A DNA stretch of 64,000 bases. It comes from Parabacteroides timonensis. Its GTDB lineage: Bacteria > Bacteroidota > Bacteroidia > Bacteroidales > Tannerellaceae. The stretch is taken from contig NZ_LT669941.1 in assembly GCF_900128505.1 (NCBI RefSeq), positions 2,155,760-2,219,759 of the forward strand, written 5' to 3'. The notes under the pieces are model-generated. The model saw nothing but the letters and a program-made list of their open reading frames with translations, was not told where the DNA came from and made no database searches. A program made the position numbers and the translations under genes. Positions 1 through 8,606 of the stretch are shown piece after piece (positions within the stretch are counted from its first letter, which is position 1; every line of letters begins with the position of its first letter).

Positions 1-83
1 TCAGTCCAATCCTGGGCCTTGCTTTGAAAGCTAAAAGCAAACAGCATCACTGCTAATACTAGTAAACTATTCTTCATACTCAT
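1..83 (-). CDS. Exported protein, N-terminal fragment (runs off the window)
   Basis: Only the first ~27 codons are present; the gene continues to the left of the window. The visible product is a classical signal peptide: Met-Lys-Asn, a hydrophobic run of Leu, Val, Met and Phe, then Ser-Lys-Ala-Gln as a plausible signal peptidase I site, followed by Asp-Trp-Thr. Two in-frame ATGs exist (codons starting at 83 and 77); either gives a usable signal peptide. A minus-strand TAnnTTTG box lies about 50 bases upstream, so transcription diverges from the HAD gene. The mature protein is not visible and no function can be assigned. Confidence 0.7.
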   Translation of the reverse strand, partial: MSMKNSLLVLAVMLFAFSFQSKAQDWT

Positions 84-131
84 CAGTTTTTAATCGTTAT
101 TACCATACCCGGCTTTACAGGTTGTTCACAT

Positions 132-139
132 CAAAGATA
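132..139 (-). promoter_or_regulatory. -7 promoter box for the partial exported gene
   Basis: Minus strand reads TATCTTTG, an exact match to the Bacteroidetes -7 consensus TAnnTTTG. It lies 49 bases before the start at 83. It is back-to-back with the plus-strand box at 163-170, so the two genes share a divergent control region. A clear -33 TTTG partner was not seen. Confidence 0.5.
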
Positions 140-162
140 GGAAATAAGTATAAGAATTTTCG

Positions 163-170
163 TAACTTTG
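163..170 (+). promoter_or_regulatory. -7 promoter box for the HAD phosphatase gene
   Basis: TAACTTTG matches TAnnTTTG. It sits 17 bases before the ATG at 188, and inside the longer open frame that begins with TTG at 122, so it argues that translation starts at 188 (or the ATG at 197) with a very short leader. Confidence 0.55.
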
Positions 171-187
171 CAAAGATTATTAAGAAT

Positions 188-931
188 ATGAACATAATGA
201 TACAAGAAGCTATCAACCGTTATCTGCTAAAACATAAGCAGAATACTCTTTCCCCCAAAGCTGTACTTTTCGATATGGATGGTGTACTCTACGACTCAAT
301 GCGCTTCCACGCCCGAGCCTGGTACGAAACAGCAATGAACCATCAACTTCAGGCTGTAAAAGAAGATTTCTATATGTTTGAAGGCCGTACCGGAGAAAGT
401 ACCATCAACGAGTTATACCAGCGCACATTTCAGCGTGACGCAACAGATAAAGAGAAACAGGAGATATACGACGAAAAAGCAATGCTTTTCAACAAATACA
501 ACGACGGTAAAGCAATGACCGGTGCCGGAGAAGTACTAAAGCAGGCTAAAAGTCATGGATTACAGACACTGGTCGTCACCGGTTCCGGGCAACACAGCCT
601 GATCAATAAGCTGGAACATACTTATCCTGGTTGTTTTACCCGCGAAAAAATGGTTACAGCTTTCGATGTAAAGTACGGTAAACCTCATCCCGAACCTTAC
701 CTGATGGGACTGGAAAAAGCCGGAGTAAAAGCAAATGAAGCATTCGTTGTAGAGAATGCTCCTATGGGTGTCGAAGCAGGAACTGCCGCCGGTATCTTCA
801 CTATTGCAGTCAACACCGGCCCCCTCCCCGACAAAGTGTTGTTGGATGCAGGCGCCGACTTATTATATCCGGATATGACGAGCCTGGCTAACGACTGGAA
901 TAATATTATTGCGTGTATAAAGGCTATCTGA
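188..931 (+). CDS. HAD-superfamily phosphatase/phosphoglucomutase-like hydrolase
   Basis: A cytoplasmic HAD hydrolase of the beta-phosphoglucomutase/phosphatase subfamily, expected to remove or transfer phosphate on a small sugar phosphate; the substrate cannot be read from sequence. Motif I is FDMDGVLYDS near residue 27, with the two catalytic aspartates; a helical cap follows; motif II is VVTGSG; the motif III lysine lies in YGKPHPEPY; motif IV is VVENAPMGVEAG, with Glu-Asn where many relatives have Glu-Asp. The open frame extends upstream to a TTG at 122, but a TAnnTTTG promoter box at 163-170 lies in that extension, so the ATG at 188 is preferred (247 aa). It is monocistronic and ends at a shared bidirectional terminator. 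Confidence 0.85.
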   Translation: MNIMIQEAINRYLLKHKQNTLSPKAVLFDMDGVLYDSMRFHARAWYETAMNHQLQAVKEDFYMFEGRTGESTINELYQRTFQRDATDKEKQEIYDEKAMLFNKYNDGKAMTGAGEVLKQAKSHGLQTLVVTGSGQHSLINKLEHTYPGCFTREKMVTAFDVKYGKPHPEPYLMGLEKAGVKANEAFVVENAPMGVEAGTAAGIFTIAVNTGPLPDKVLLDAGADLLYPDMTSLANDWNNIIACIKAI

Positions 932-952
932 CCTTTTAATCAAAAGAAAAGA

Positions 953-986
953 CGATGCTTATCGGTTTACAATCCGACAAGCATCG
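953..986. terminator. Bidirectional intrinsic terminator
   Basis: Thirteen-base arms 953-965 and 974-986 (CGATGCTTATCGG / CCGACAAGCATCG) pair with one A-C mismatch around an 8-base loop. The mismatch becomes a wobble on the minus strand. The hairpin lies between two convergent genes that end at 931 and 1020 and is flanked by T- and A-rich sequence. Confidence 0.7.
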
Positions 987-1019
987 CCTTTATAACGAAT
1001 AACTATCTATTCAATACGT

Positions 1020-1907
1020 TTATTTCACATAATCCGCTTTGTTCAGGAAGTCGAAACTTTGCTGACAACTTTCAACCGGATCGTTGTTTGTGTATTCTTC
1101 CACTTCAACATACCAGTCTTTTACCCGGTTGGCATTCATCTGATCGAAGATCGGTTTGAAGTCGATCTTTCCGCTTGCTCCGATTTCCATGTCATCTTTA
1201 ATATGGATAGTCTTGAACTGTCTCGGGCGTGCTTTCAGATAAGCCACAGGATCGGCACCACCTTCTTTCACCCAGTAAACGTCCATCTGGAAGAATACAT
1301 GGTTGGGACTTACGTTATCCAACAGGAAATCGTAGATCAACTGATCTCCTATCTTACGGAATTCGAAAGCATGATTATGATAACCGAATGCGATACTGGC
1401 AGCAGCAGTCTTATAACCTACCGTATTGAAATAGTCGCAATACATCTTCAAGTCGTCAAGAGTCGTTTTATCGTTTACAGGCATCCAGGGTTGAACCATG
1501 TATTTAACACCCAACTCGTTGTGAGCGGCAATAGCCTGATCCCACCAACTCATTACCTCTGCTTCTTTCTCTTTGGTGAACTCTTGTCCCAGGTGGGCAC
1601 TCGTACATTTCATACCGAGGTCATTACACCTTTTCTTGAATTCAGCAGGAGCCATACCGTAGATCTTACCATTGTCGTAACCCGCTGTTTCCAGATTTGT
1701 ATATCCCATTTTAGAAGCTGCTTCCAATACTGCCTGAATTCCTTCATCTTTTACAAGGTCTCTCAAAGAATACAACTGTAAACCGATATGTTTGGACGAT
1801 TCGGCTGCCGTCCTTTTTTCGGCACAAGAAGATAATAACTGAGGTGCAACTATACCCCCGGCAAGCATCATAGAGGCCCGCTTTAAAAAGTCACGTCTGT
1901 TTTGCAT
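1020..1907 (-). CDS. Tat-exported sugar phosphate isomerase/epimerase-like TIM-barrel protein
   Basis: A member of the xylose isomerase-like TIM-barrel superfamily (AP endonuclease 2 fold), whose exported Bacteroidetes members are usually annotated sugar phosphate isomerase/epimerase; the true substrate is unknown. The N-terminus carries a twin-arginine motif (NRRDFLKR) and a hydrophobic run ending in LLSSC, so it is probably folded before export and then lipid-anchored. Barrel signatures visible are IGLQLYSLR near residue 41, GYHNHAFEF and QMDVYWVKEGG in the middle and IHIKDD in the last third, which supply the usual metal-binding His, Asp and Glu residues. Length 295 aa is normal. It stands alone, with its own promoter box at 1944-1951. 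Confidence 0.85.
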   Translation of the reverse strand: MQNRRDFLKRASMMLAGGIVAPQLLSSCAEKRTAAESSKHIGLQLYSLRDLVKDEGIQAVLEAASKMGYTNLETAGYDNGKIYGMAPAEFKKRCNDLGMKCTSAHLGQEFTKEKEAEVMSWWDQAIAAHNELGVKYMVQPWMPVNDKTTLDDLKMYCDYFNTVGYKTAAASIAFGYHNHAFEFRKIGDQLIYDFLLDNVSPNHVFFQMDVYWVKEGGADPVAYLKARPRQFKTIHIKDDMEIGASGKIDFKPIFDQMNANRVKDWYVEVEEYTNNDPVESCQQSFDFLNKADYVK

Positions 1908-1943
1908 AGTACTAATTTAATTAAGTTTGATTGAGAATTTATA

Positions 1944-1951
1944 CAAAAGTA
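1944..1951 (-). promoter_or_regulatory. -7 promoter box for the TIM-barrel epimerase gene
   Basis: Minus strand reads TACTTTTG, matching TAnnTTTG, 37 bases before the ATG at 1907. Confidence 0.5.
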
Positions 1952-2003
1952 AGACTATATTTGAAGGATTCTAACATTATTTCGTTAAAATCAGCAAAAA
2001 GAA

Positions 2004-2029
2004 AAGGGGTAGTCAGTAAACTACCCCTT
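2004..2029 (-). terminator. Intrinsic terminator of the efflux operon
   Basis: Perfect 10-base arms AAGGGGTAGT (2004-2013) and ACTACCCCTT (2020-2029) around a 6-base loop. On the minus strand the hairpin is followed by a T-rich stretch. The upstream arm contains the stop codon of the last permease gene, so the terminator begins inside the coding sequence. Confidence 0.75.
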
Positions 2030-3277
2030 CTGGTGCAACATCCGTTGCATCTTCATATATCGGTATTGTTTTATTATCAATTCACGGCTACGTATGATCT
2101 GGTATCTGTAAATCATACAAGCTGTTATGAAATAAATTCCAGCCTGCACCCAAAGAGTCCGGTATTCATGAGCAACTTCGCTCAACGTCGCTCCCGACGT
2201 ATTGATCCGGATAAATCCTTGTATTCCCGGTGTGGATGGGAAAAGATAACCGACCGCTTTCCAGAATGGCGGAATTGCTTCCTTCGGCCAGGATACGCCG
2301 GAAATAAACAACAGGATTACCGAAGTAAAGACAAACACGAGCATAGGAGATTCGCGGCTCGTCATAAACCCGGACAAAGTCATCGACAGGAATATACAAG
2401 CGAACAGATAAGGTAATACAAACAACATCACTGTCCACGGTTCCCCGACCTGGGGTAGCGAAAACAACTTCGGCACTACTGCCAACGCCCATATACAAAC
2501 GACAACGTACAGCAATATATAGGTAAACGACTTGCCCAATACGATACGCAATGTTCCGTTAAAATGACGACTGACCGGAACAAGACTATGGAAGCGGTTC
2601 TTCTCGCGGGCTGTCCCTCCCAACATACCGATACCCAGAATCAGTGTCTGCTGGATGACCAAAATCAGAATAGCCGGCACCAGAAAACTGGCAAAACCGT
2701 TCTGCGAGTTAAAGATGGCAACCGATTCGTAAGGAATTGGATTAACCGTTATTTTCTCCTGTTCTTCTGTCGAGGAAGGATGGTTTTGCGCACGTATCTC
2801 CTTTCCGATCTCAAGCGAAACTTCTGTCGTAGCCAACAGGAACGCCTTATAAAATAACAATGCGCTCATATCGCAATACAATGAAACAGTAGCCTGCTTT
2901 CCTCTATGGATGTCTTTACTGAACTCACTGGGGAAATACAGAATACCATAGGCTTTCTTTTCATCCATCATTCGTTTTGCCTCTTCCATATCCGTACAGA
3001 CCGCAACCACCTTTACATCGGCAGTAGCATCGACCTTCCGGATATATTCACGGCTCAGATAGGTATCAGACTGGTCGACTACCACCATTTTGGCTTCGTG
3101 CACTACCTCGTTATTATATATGAAAGCATATAGAAGAGGATAGATAAACGGAACCAGGAAGAAGAAGATCATAACGCCCGAATCTTTGAATACATTCTTC
3201 AGTTCGTCTTTCCAGATAAAAAAGGTATCTTGTATTCCCTCCCTTATTATATATCGTAAACGATGTTCTCTTTTCAT
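2021..3277 (-). CDS. ABC-2 type transporter permease (second of a pair)
   Basis: An inner-membrane permease of the ABC-2/YhgE-DrrB type, 418 aa. One membrane helix near residues 33-53 is followed by a large soluble domain of about 150 residues (VVVDQSDTYLSREYIRK onward) and then five helices in the C-terminal half, including SFLVPAILILVIQQTLILG and LPYLFACIFLSMTLSGF. It is the last gene of a four-gene operon (TolC, HlyD, permease, permease) with an 11-base gap to the preceding permease. Together they should form a tripartite pump from cytoplasm to outside. No ATP-binding subunit is encoded in the operon, so energy supply is unexplained. Substrate is unknown; drugs, bile salts or lipids are all possible. 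Confidence 0.85.
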   Translation of the reverse strand: MKREHRLRYIIREGIQDTFFIWKDELKNVFKDSGVMIFFFLVPFIYPLLYAFIYNNEVVHEAKMVVVDQSDTYLSREYIRKVDATADVKVVAVCTDMEEAKRMMDEKKAYGILYFPSEFSKDIHRGKQATVSLYCDMSALLFYKAFLLATTEVSLEIGKEIRAQNHPSSTEEQEKITVNPIPYESVAIFNSQNGFASFLVPAILILVIQQTLILGIGMLGGTAREKNRFHSLVPVSRHFNGTLRIVLGKSFTYILLYVVVCIWALAVVPKLFSLPQVGEPWTVMLFVLPYLFACIFLSMTLSGFMTSRESPMLVFVFTSVILLFISGVSWPKEAIPPFWKAVGYLFPSTPGIQGFIRINTSGATLSEVAHEYRTLWVQAGIYFITACMIYRYQIIRSRELIIKQYRYMKMQRMLHQKG

Positions 3278-3288
3278 TACTTTCTGAT

Positions 3289-4467
3289 TTACGGAATATA
3301 CTTAAAATACAACAGAGCCTTCTTCAAATTCCTTCCGATCAGGAAAGGTAAGATCAGGAAACCTGCCAACCAGACATATTCAGTCCATGTATAGAATAAA
3401 TCCCTTCCGTTCAACGCCTGATCGACATAAATCAGGAAATAGTGACGAAGCGGGAACAAGTTACTCAGCGCCTGCAAAGTCGGGTCCATCCCCAGGACAG
3501 GAAAAGAAAAACCGACAATAGAAAACGCAATCATACCGAATAAGCTGGCAAAACTCAACCCCAGACGCAAGGTAGGCAAAACTCCGATCATAAACACACC
3601 GACAGCCTGTGAAGCCAATACCAGCAGAATCATTGCCGATATCATAGGCATCCAACCGCTGTTTAGCGGGAAGGAGTTGAAACCATACAGAGCGGCACAA
3701 CACATCATGGCCACCACGATAAATATCACCGTCTGCGGCAGCAACTTACCTAGCAAACTTACAGTCAATGAGTTTCCTCCGGTCTGCAACCATTGCCGTG
3801 AAGTTGAATACTTGATCTCCGTCCCAATACTGAAAACGGTAACCAGAAAGATCATCAGCTGCAATACACCGGGCAAAACCGTATTATTCAGATAAACCGA
3901 ATAGTTCAGCCAGGGATTACCGATGACATGCGAGTCGATCACGATCGGCTGCAATTGTGCCATGATCTGGTCGGTGGTAAGCCCTTTAGCCAACCCGGTC
4001 TGTAATCCGACCGATGCACCGGCCAGTACGGACATCGTCTTCATATCCCTGAAAAGTAGTGATGCTGCAATCAGATAGGTTGCATTCGTATAGAATGAGA
4101 GCGTAGGCTGCTTACCCGTTGTTGCCTCAACAGAAAAGTCTTTGGGTATATAGAAAATCCCGTACACATTTCCTTTTTGCATTTCCCGGCGTGCCTCGTC
4201 AAAAGAAGCGGTCTTATAGACAACTTCCGTCTGTGCAAAAGCATCGAGCTGGCGGATCAGATTGCGGGAAGTGGCCGAGCCGTCCATATCGACCACTGCA
4301 ATGGGCAGGTTGGTCGGCAGTCCGTCTTTCATCAACGACAGGAAGAAGATGACACAGAGAGCCGGAGCGATCAGCATGCAGAAGAAGTAGATCGGCTTCG
4401 ATGTCAACCGCTGTACCTCCCGCTTCGCAACCTTCCAGATACTATGTAAACCCTGCTTCAATGTCAT
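3289..4467 (-). CDS. ABC-2 type transporter permease (first of a pair)
   Basis: A 392-aa inner-membrane permease with the same plan as its neighbour: a first helix at about residues 24-44, a soluble domain starting IAVVDMDGSATSRNLIRQLD, and five or six C-terminal helices. It is a paralogue of the following permease, and the two probably form a heterodimer, as in YbhS/YbhR of Escherichia coli. Its ATG overlaps the HlyD stop codon in an ATGA arrangement at 4464-4467, which implies translational coupling. The C-terminal end FLIGRNLKKALLYFKYIP is basic and cytoplasmic. Role in the pump is inferred from context. Confidence 0.85.
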   Translation of the reverse strand: MTLKQGLHSIWKVAKREVQRLTSKPIYFFCMLIAPALCVIFFLSLMKDGLPTNLPIAVVDMDGSATSRNLIRQLDAFAQTEVVYKTASFDEARREMQKGNVYGIFYIPKDFSVEATTGKQPTLSFYTNATYLIAASLLFRDMKTMSVLAGASVGLQTGLAKGLTTDQIMAQLQPIVIDSHVIGNPWLNYSVYLNNTVLPGVLQLMIFLVTVFSIGTEIKYSTSRQWLQTGGNSLTVSLLGKLLPQTVIFIVVAMMCCAALYGFNSFPLNSGWMPMISAMILLVLASQAVGVFMIGVLPTLRLGLSFASLFGMIAFSIVGFSFPVLGMDPTLQALSNLFPLRHYFLIYVDQALNGRDLFYTWTEYVWLAGFLILPFLIGRNLKKALLYFKYIP

Positions 4468-5477
4468 AATATTTCGTTCCCTTTTTTCTTCATTACAACG
4501 GACATTCCAGGACGCAGGTCGGCAATCTTTTCCTGCGGACGGGCACGTACTTCGAACGTTTTCGAATCAAACTGACCGGTCGTTTTAGTCGCTTTCCAGG
4601 CTGCATACGATCCCATATCCTTTAAATAATAGACTTTTAATTTAACCGGCTTATTGTCGAGTGCCGGAATAAAGGCATTCAATTCGGAACCGATCTTGAT
4701 ATCTTTCAGTAAATCTTCGCGAACACTGAAAGTAACCCACATATCATTCAAATCAGTGATATTCATAATCGGTGCTCCGGTCCCTACCAGCTCTCCTATC
4801 TGCGGAAAACGTTCGGAAACTTCTCCATCGATCGGTGAGATCAAAGCCGACTCTTTTAAATACGATTCCACTTCGGCAACTGCGCCACCCGCCTGTTGCA
4901 CCAATGCTGCTGCAGCCGCTTTATCTTCCGAGCGGGCACCATCCATCGCCATATCGTATTGCGACTTCGCAGCTTTCTCGGTAGCGACCATCGCTTTATA
5001 ATTAGCTTCCGCCTCATCTCTTTTCTGGGCTGACATTACCCCTTTCTCATATAAGTTCTGAACGCGGGTATACGACTTCTTTGCTATTTCAAGACCGGCC
5101 TGTGCCTTCTGCCACATTTCATAAGCTCCGGCTATTTCCTGTACACGAGCTCCTTTAATCGCCTTGGCACTTTGTGCTTCAGCAGCCTTCCGGGCACCTT
5201 CCGCCTGTTGCAACTTAGCTAAAACTTCCGGAGTATTCAGATAGACCAGTGTATCACCGGCTTTTACCCGATCTCCTTCATCGAAACGATAAGATTCTAC
5301 ACGTCCGGGTACTTTTCCTGAAATCCGAACCTGGTTTGCTTCGGCTTGCCCCATTATAATATCATCGGGAGGAGTCAGCAGAAAGAAACCGGTCAGTGCG
5401 ACTAATCCGATCACGACTAATACCGTGATAAATGCCAACATCATGTTGCTGATCGAAAACTTTTTATTCTCGTTCAT
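4464..5477 (-). CDS. HlyD-family periplasmic adaptor (membrane fusion protein)
   Basis: The adaptor that links inner-membrane permeases to a TolC channel. Residues 12-33 form one membrane anchor. The barrel-sandwich hybrid is split by a coiled-coil hairpin: VRISGKVPGRVESYRFDEGD (near 47-66) precedes a long Ala/Glu/Lys-rich helical section (about 85-205), and SALISPIDGEVSERFP returns to the lipoyl-like half, followed by a beta-barrel domain with the typical ending LRPGMSVVMKKKG. Length 337 aa matches YbhG/EmrA-type adaptors. It lies 21 bases after tolC and overlaps the first permease by 4 bases, so it is firmly part of that operon. Confidence 0.9.
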   Translation of the reverse strand: MNENKKFSISNMMLAFITVLVVIGLVALTGFFLLTPPDDIIMGQAEANQVRISGKVPGRVESYRFDEGDRVKAGDTLVYLNTPEVLAKLQQAEGARKAAEAQSAKAIKGARVQEIAGAYEMWQKAQAGLEIAKKSYTRVQNLYEKGVMSAQKRDEAEANYKAMVATEKAAKSQYDMAMDGARSEDKAAAAALVQQAGGAVAEVESYLKESALISPIDGEVSERFPQIGELVGTGAPIMNITDLNDMWVTFSVREDLLKDIKIGSELNAFIPALDNKPVKLKVYYLKDMGSYAAWKATKTTGQFDSKTFEVRARPQEKIADLRPGMSVVMKKKGNEIL

Positions 5478-5498
5478 CTCTGTATATTTTTATTGTTA

Positions 5499-6890
5499 TT
5501 ACTTCTGTTCATTGACAGACAGTTTTCCCATCGCCTTGGTCAGGTAAACTTCCGTTAGTTTCATTTCTATCTGAGCATCTATCAGGCTGGAACGCGCGGA
5601 TACCCAAGCGGTTTGTGCTTCCATCAGGTTCAATGCAGGAATTACGCCTTCTTCAAAGCCCAGGTTGGCATGACGAAGATTTTCTTCTGCATTTTCCATA
5701 TTACGCGATGAAGCGATGTACTTCTTGTTCGCTTCATTCACCTTATACACAGACTGGTTCACTTGTAACTCTACTTTCTCACGTGCTTCCATCAACTGAA
5801 GTTTTTGGATACGTGTTTCCGCACGGGCGGCATTCCTCTTATGAGTACCTTCCCACCAGCCGGACAACGGGACTTTGACCATCACTCCTACATTGAACAT
5901 TCCGGCAAACTCGTTTTTAAAACCATTGAATGCATTAGGATTAGTCACCAGGTAATTGGCAGACAGGGCTACATTAGGCAACATATCAGCCAACACGATG
6001 CGTTCTTTTTTCTGGTAGATTCTGGCAGCCAGTTCCAGGCTTCGCAATTCATCACGGTTAGCGAACGCTTCATTGACATTGGCTGAAATCTCATTTGATT
6101 TTACAGGAAAATCCTCAATATTCTCATCGGCCAAAGCCATCGGATCATCTAGGGGAAGTCCGCATATCTGGGCAAGAAGCATACGCGAAAGGGCCAACCC
6201 GTTATCGACTTTAGTCTGCGCCATTTCCGCTTCATTCAGTTTCACCTTAACCGACAGACCGTCGGCTTGTGTAGCTACACCTTCCGAAATCATGGCCGTC
6301 ACATCACTATCCATTTTTCGTAATAGATTGACATAAGCGTCAGCCAGCTTTTTCTTGTTGACAAGCGAAATGACCTGCCAGTAAGTCTCGTCAGTCTTAT
6401 AAATGACTTCCTGCAACTGCAGGTCATTCATAGACTCTGCCAGCTCACGGGCATATTTGGTAATTTGATTGTAAGAGACGATCTTTCCTCCCATAAAAAC
6501 AGGCTGAACTAATGAAACACCGCCTACCCAGATGTTCTGAACATCCAAATGCTGCATCTCATCGACACCTCCCATTAATTGTCCAAACACAGGCAGTTGA
6601 GCGATCGGTCCCAAAGCCGAACCGAGCTTAGCACTCAAAGCATCCATATCCAACAAATTGATATCTTTCTGATTCCACATATATCCTCCCATAGCTGAAA
6701 GTTGTGGAAAGTATTTGGTAAAGGCAGCCTTCCGCTCTTCGTCGGCGGCTTTCACTTTTTGCCCGGAGATCTGTAACTCCTTATTATTCTGGATAGCCAG
6801 ATTCCGGCATTCTTCCAATGTCAGTGTCTGTTGGGAACTTGCATAACCAGACCAGACCAATAACCCTACTAATACGATAATCCGTTTCAT
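5499..6890 (-). CDS. TolC-family outer-membrane efflux protein
   Basis: The outer-membrane channel of the pump. It has a signal peptide (MKRIIVLVGLLVWSGYASSQ) and two outer-membrane efflux repeats: the first opens with LTLEECRNLAIQNNKELQ near residue 22, and the second contains NRDELRSLELAARIYQKKER near 280 and ends with EEGVIPALNLMEAQTAW. The protein is 463 aa, rich in the long amphipathic helices typical of TolC. It is the first gene of the operon; tandem TAnnTTTG boxes at 7020-7048 are its likely promoters. The Crp-type regulator immediately upstream in the same orientation is a candidate controller, but that is inference. Confidence 0.9.
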   Translation of the reverse strand: MKRIIVLVGLLVWSGYASSQQTLTLEECRNLAIQNNKELQISGQKVKAADEERKAAFTKYFPQLSAMGGYMWNQKDINLLDMDALSAKLGSALGPIAQLPVFGQLMGGVDEMQHLDVQNIWVGGVSLVQPVFMGGKIVSYNQITKYARELAESMNDLQLQEVIYKTDETYWQVISLVNKKKLADAYVNLLRKMDSDVTAMISEGVATQADGLSVKVKLNEAEMAQTKVDNGLALSRMLLAQICGLPLDDPMALADENIEDFPVKSNEISANVNEAFANRDELRSLELAARIYQKKERIVLADMLPNVALSANYLVTNPNAFNGFKNEFAGMFNVGVMVKVPLSGWWEGTHKRNAARAETRIQKLQLMEAREKVELQVNQSVYKVNEANKKYIASSRNMENAEENLRHANLGFEEGVIPALNLMEAQTAWVSARSSLIDAQIEMKLTEVYLTKAMGKLSVNEQK

Positions 6891-7019
6891 CTTTTTATTG
6901 TTTTTTCATCCGGAGATTTTATATTATAAAACAATTTATCACCCTTATTCCTAAATAAAAAACAACAGGTTATCACCGATTGTTTACACCTAAACAGATA
7001 TACATTCATCGTTCTCAGA

Positions 7020-7048
7020 CAAATGTACGATTTATCGATGCAAAAGTA
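7020..7048 (-). promoter_or_regulatory. Tandem -7 promoter boxes before the efflux operon
   Basis: Two minus-strand matches to TAnnTTTG lie 13 bases apart: TACTTTTG at 7041-7048 and TACATTTG at 7020-7027. They precede tolC (start 6890) by 130-160 bases, leaving a long A/T-rich leader. One or both may be used. Confidence 0.4.
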
Positions 7049-7080
7049 CTGGTTTGCTTTAAATATAAAATTGAATTAAT

Positions 7081-7674
7081 TCAATTAAAGATGCGCTTTT
7101 TCAGCTTGCAATACCATGCATTGCTGATTCCCATATATTGAGCAATATATTTGTCGGGGACACGCTGCATGATCCACATGTAGTGATTATAAAGATATTT
7201 GATGAATTCCTCGGCGGTACACGACTGCCGGATAGCAAACATAGAATAAAGTTTCGATATGATAGTAAGCATCGCATTCTGATAATAGGACGCAAATAAC
7301 GGATAACGTAAAGATAGTTCTTCTATATGTACACGTGAAAACCGGAGCAGTTCGCCCGATTCCAACGCTTTGATTTCAAATTCGGATGGTGCCTGCGTAA
7401 AATACCCGATGGCAGACAGAAAAGGATATAAATAATCAGAAGAGAAACCTGTTACATACTCATCCCCCTTTTCACTTACATATAAATTAATGAATAAGCC
7501 TTTATTGATAAAATAGGCATCCTGGCATAGTTCACCTGTACGGAGCAAATAATCCCCTTTGTCGACAGATACCACCTGTGAGATATTCTTCAATTCATTT
7601 ACAAAAACTTCATCGCGTGCCAGGGATTCCGGGAGATCCGCTAAAAGTTTCGCAAAGTAGTTATCTGTCTCCAT
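7081..7674 (-). CDS. Crp/Fnr-family transcriptional regulator
   Basis: A 197-aa regulator with an N-terminal cyclic-nucleotide-binding-type jelly roll (VVSVDKGDYLLRTGELCQDAYFI near residues 34-54, then a GLFINLYVSEKGDEYV strand pair) and a long dimerisation helix. The C-terminal part (IAQYMGISNAWYCKLKKRIF) is a short winged-helix region with the recognition helix in ISNAWYCKLKKR. The ligand-contact residues of true cAMP receptors are not evident, so the signal may be something else or none, as in many Bacteroidetes members. It follows the coiled-coil membrane gene by 2 bases (same transcript) and precedes the efflux operon by about 190 bases, which makes that operon its most obvious target. 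Confidence 0.85.
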   Translation of the reverse strand: METDNYFAKLLADLPESLARDEVFVNELKNISQVVSVDKGDYLLRTGELCQDAYFINKGLFINLYVSEKGDEYVTGFSSDYLYPFLSAIGYFTQAPSEFEIKALESGELLRFSRVHIEELSLRYPLFASYYQNAMLTIISKLYSMFAIRQSCTAEEFIKYLYNHYMWIMQRVPDKYIAQYMGISNAWYCKLKKRIFN

Positions 7675-7676
7675 TA

Positions 7677-8582
7677 TTAATCTTCCAGAACGAAGTTTCT
7701 CTTTCCGATCATATTTCCATCAATGAATATATCCACGCGATAAGATCCAGGAGAAAGGAATTCCTCGATATCCCAATACATCGTAACCGGATATTCTTCT
7801 CCATCGTACTCGATCAGTTTTTTCATCGAATAGTTAATATCTTTTCCTTCGAAGGGGAAAACATCTGCACGGCTCTTTACAAGCACATCGTCATCCGGTT
7901 TCAGAATTCGTACATATACGGTCTTTTCTCCGACAGGAGCAGTGATATTCTTTGCGATACGGAAGTCTACGACGAAACGTTCCATTTTTTTGATTTTCTT
8001 AGCCAACTTTCCACGGGAATTGACCGGAGTCACCGTTATACCTGTCGCATCCAAACGGCTGGCAAGCGTAACACGTTCCGATAATTTTTCCTTTTCTTTC
8101 TTTAATGTGGCAGCCTGGGAAGTTGCACGCTGGTATTTTTGAACGACTTCTTTCTTTTCAACTTTCAGCTGTTCATTTTCTCTATTCAATGAATCGATCT
8201 GAGCGACATAGTTACGCATGATCTTACGAAGCGTTTCGAGCTCTTTCTTCAAACGGGCGATTTCTTTGGTATTGGTAGCCTTTACGGTACGCAATTCTTC
8301 CATCAAACGTTGCACCTTAGCCTGCTCGGTAGACAAAAGGTTCATCAGCGAATCATTCCCTACCTTAAATTGATATCCCTCATATTGCATCGACAACTCA
8401 TTAAACTCATCTTCAAGCGATTCCTTATCCAAATCATAAGCCTGGACCAGGTCAGTCATCTGCTGTTTCTGCTGATAAATATAATACCCGGCACCACCGA
8501 TAATCAGTAATAACACGATGATCGCCATGATTAATAATGAGAGCTTATTTATTTCCTTTGTTTCTTTCTTTTCTGTATCCAT
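7677..8582 (-). CDS. Membrane-anchored coiled-coil protein, unknown function
   Basis: I do not recognise a named family. After a short charged start (MDTEKKETKEI) comes one membrane helix (LLIMAIIVLLLIIGGAGYYI, near residues 17-36), then about 140 residues of Glu/Lys/Leu-rich heptad sequence, and a C-terminal beta-rich domain (VDFRIAKNITAPVGEKTVYV onward, ending DIFIDGNMIGKRNFVLED) that should lie in the periplasm. The open frame extends to an ATG at 8609, but a TAnnTTTG promoter box at 8607-8614 overlaps that codon, so the ATG at 8582 is the credible start (301 aa). It is co-transcribed with the Crp-type regulator 2 bases downstream. A role in envelope sensing is only a guess. Confidence 0.75.
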   Translation of the reverse strand: MDTEKKETKEINKLSLLIMAIIVLLLIIGGAGYYIYQQKQQMTDLVQAYDLDKESLEDEFNELSMQYEGYQFKVGNDSLMNLLSTEQAKVQRLMEELRTVKATNTKEIARLKKELETLRKIMRNYVAQIDSLNRENEQLKVEKKEVVQKYQRATSQAATLKKEKEKLSERVTLASRLDATGITVTPVNSRGKLAKKIKKMERFVVDFRIAKNITAPVGEKTVYVRILKPDDDVLVKSRADVFPFEGKDINYSMKKLIEYDGEEYPVTMYWDIEEFLSPGSYRVDIFIDGNMIGKRNFVLED

Positions 8583-8606
8583 ACGGTTCCTGATAAAATG
8601 AACGTA

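Noticed and set aside
1059..1781. A 240-codon open frame on the plus strand
   Set aside because: It lies wholly antisense to the TIM-barrel epimerase gene, has no family resemblance, and its composition is that of a reverse-strand shadow.
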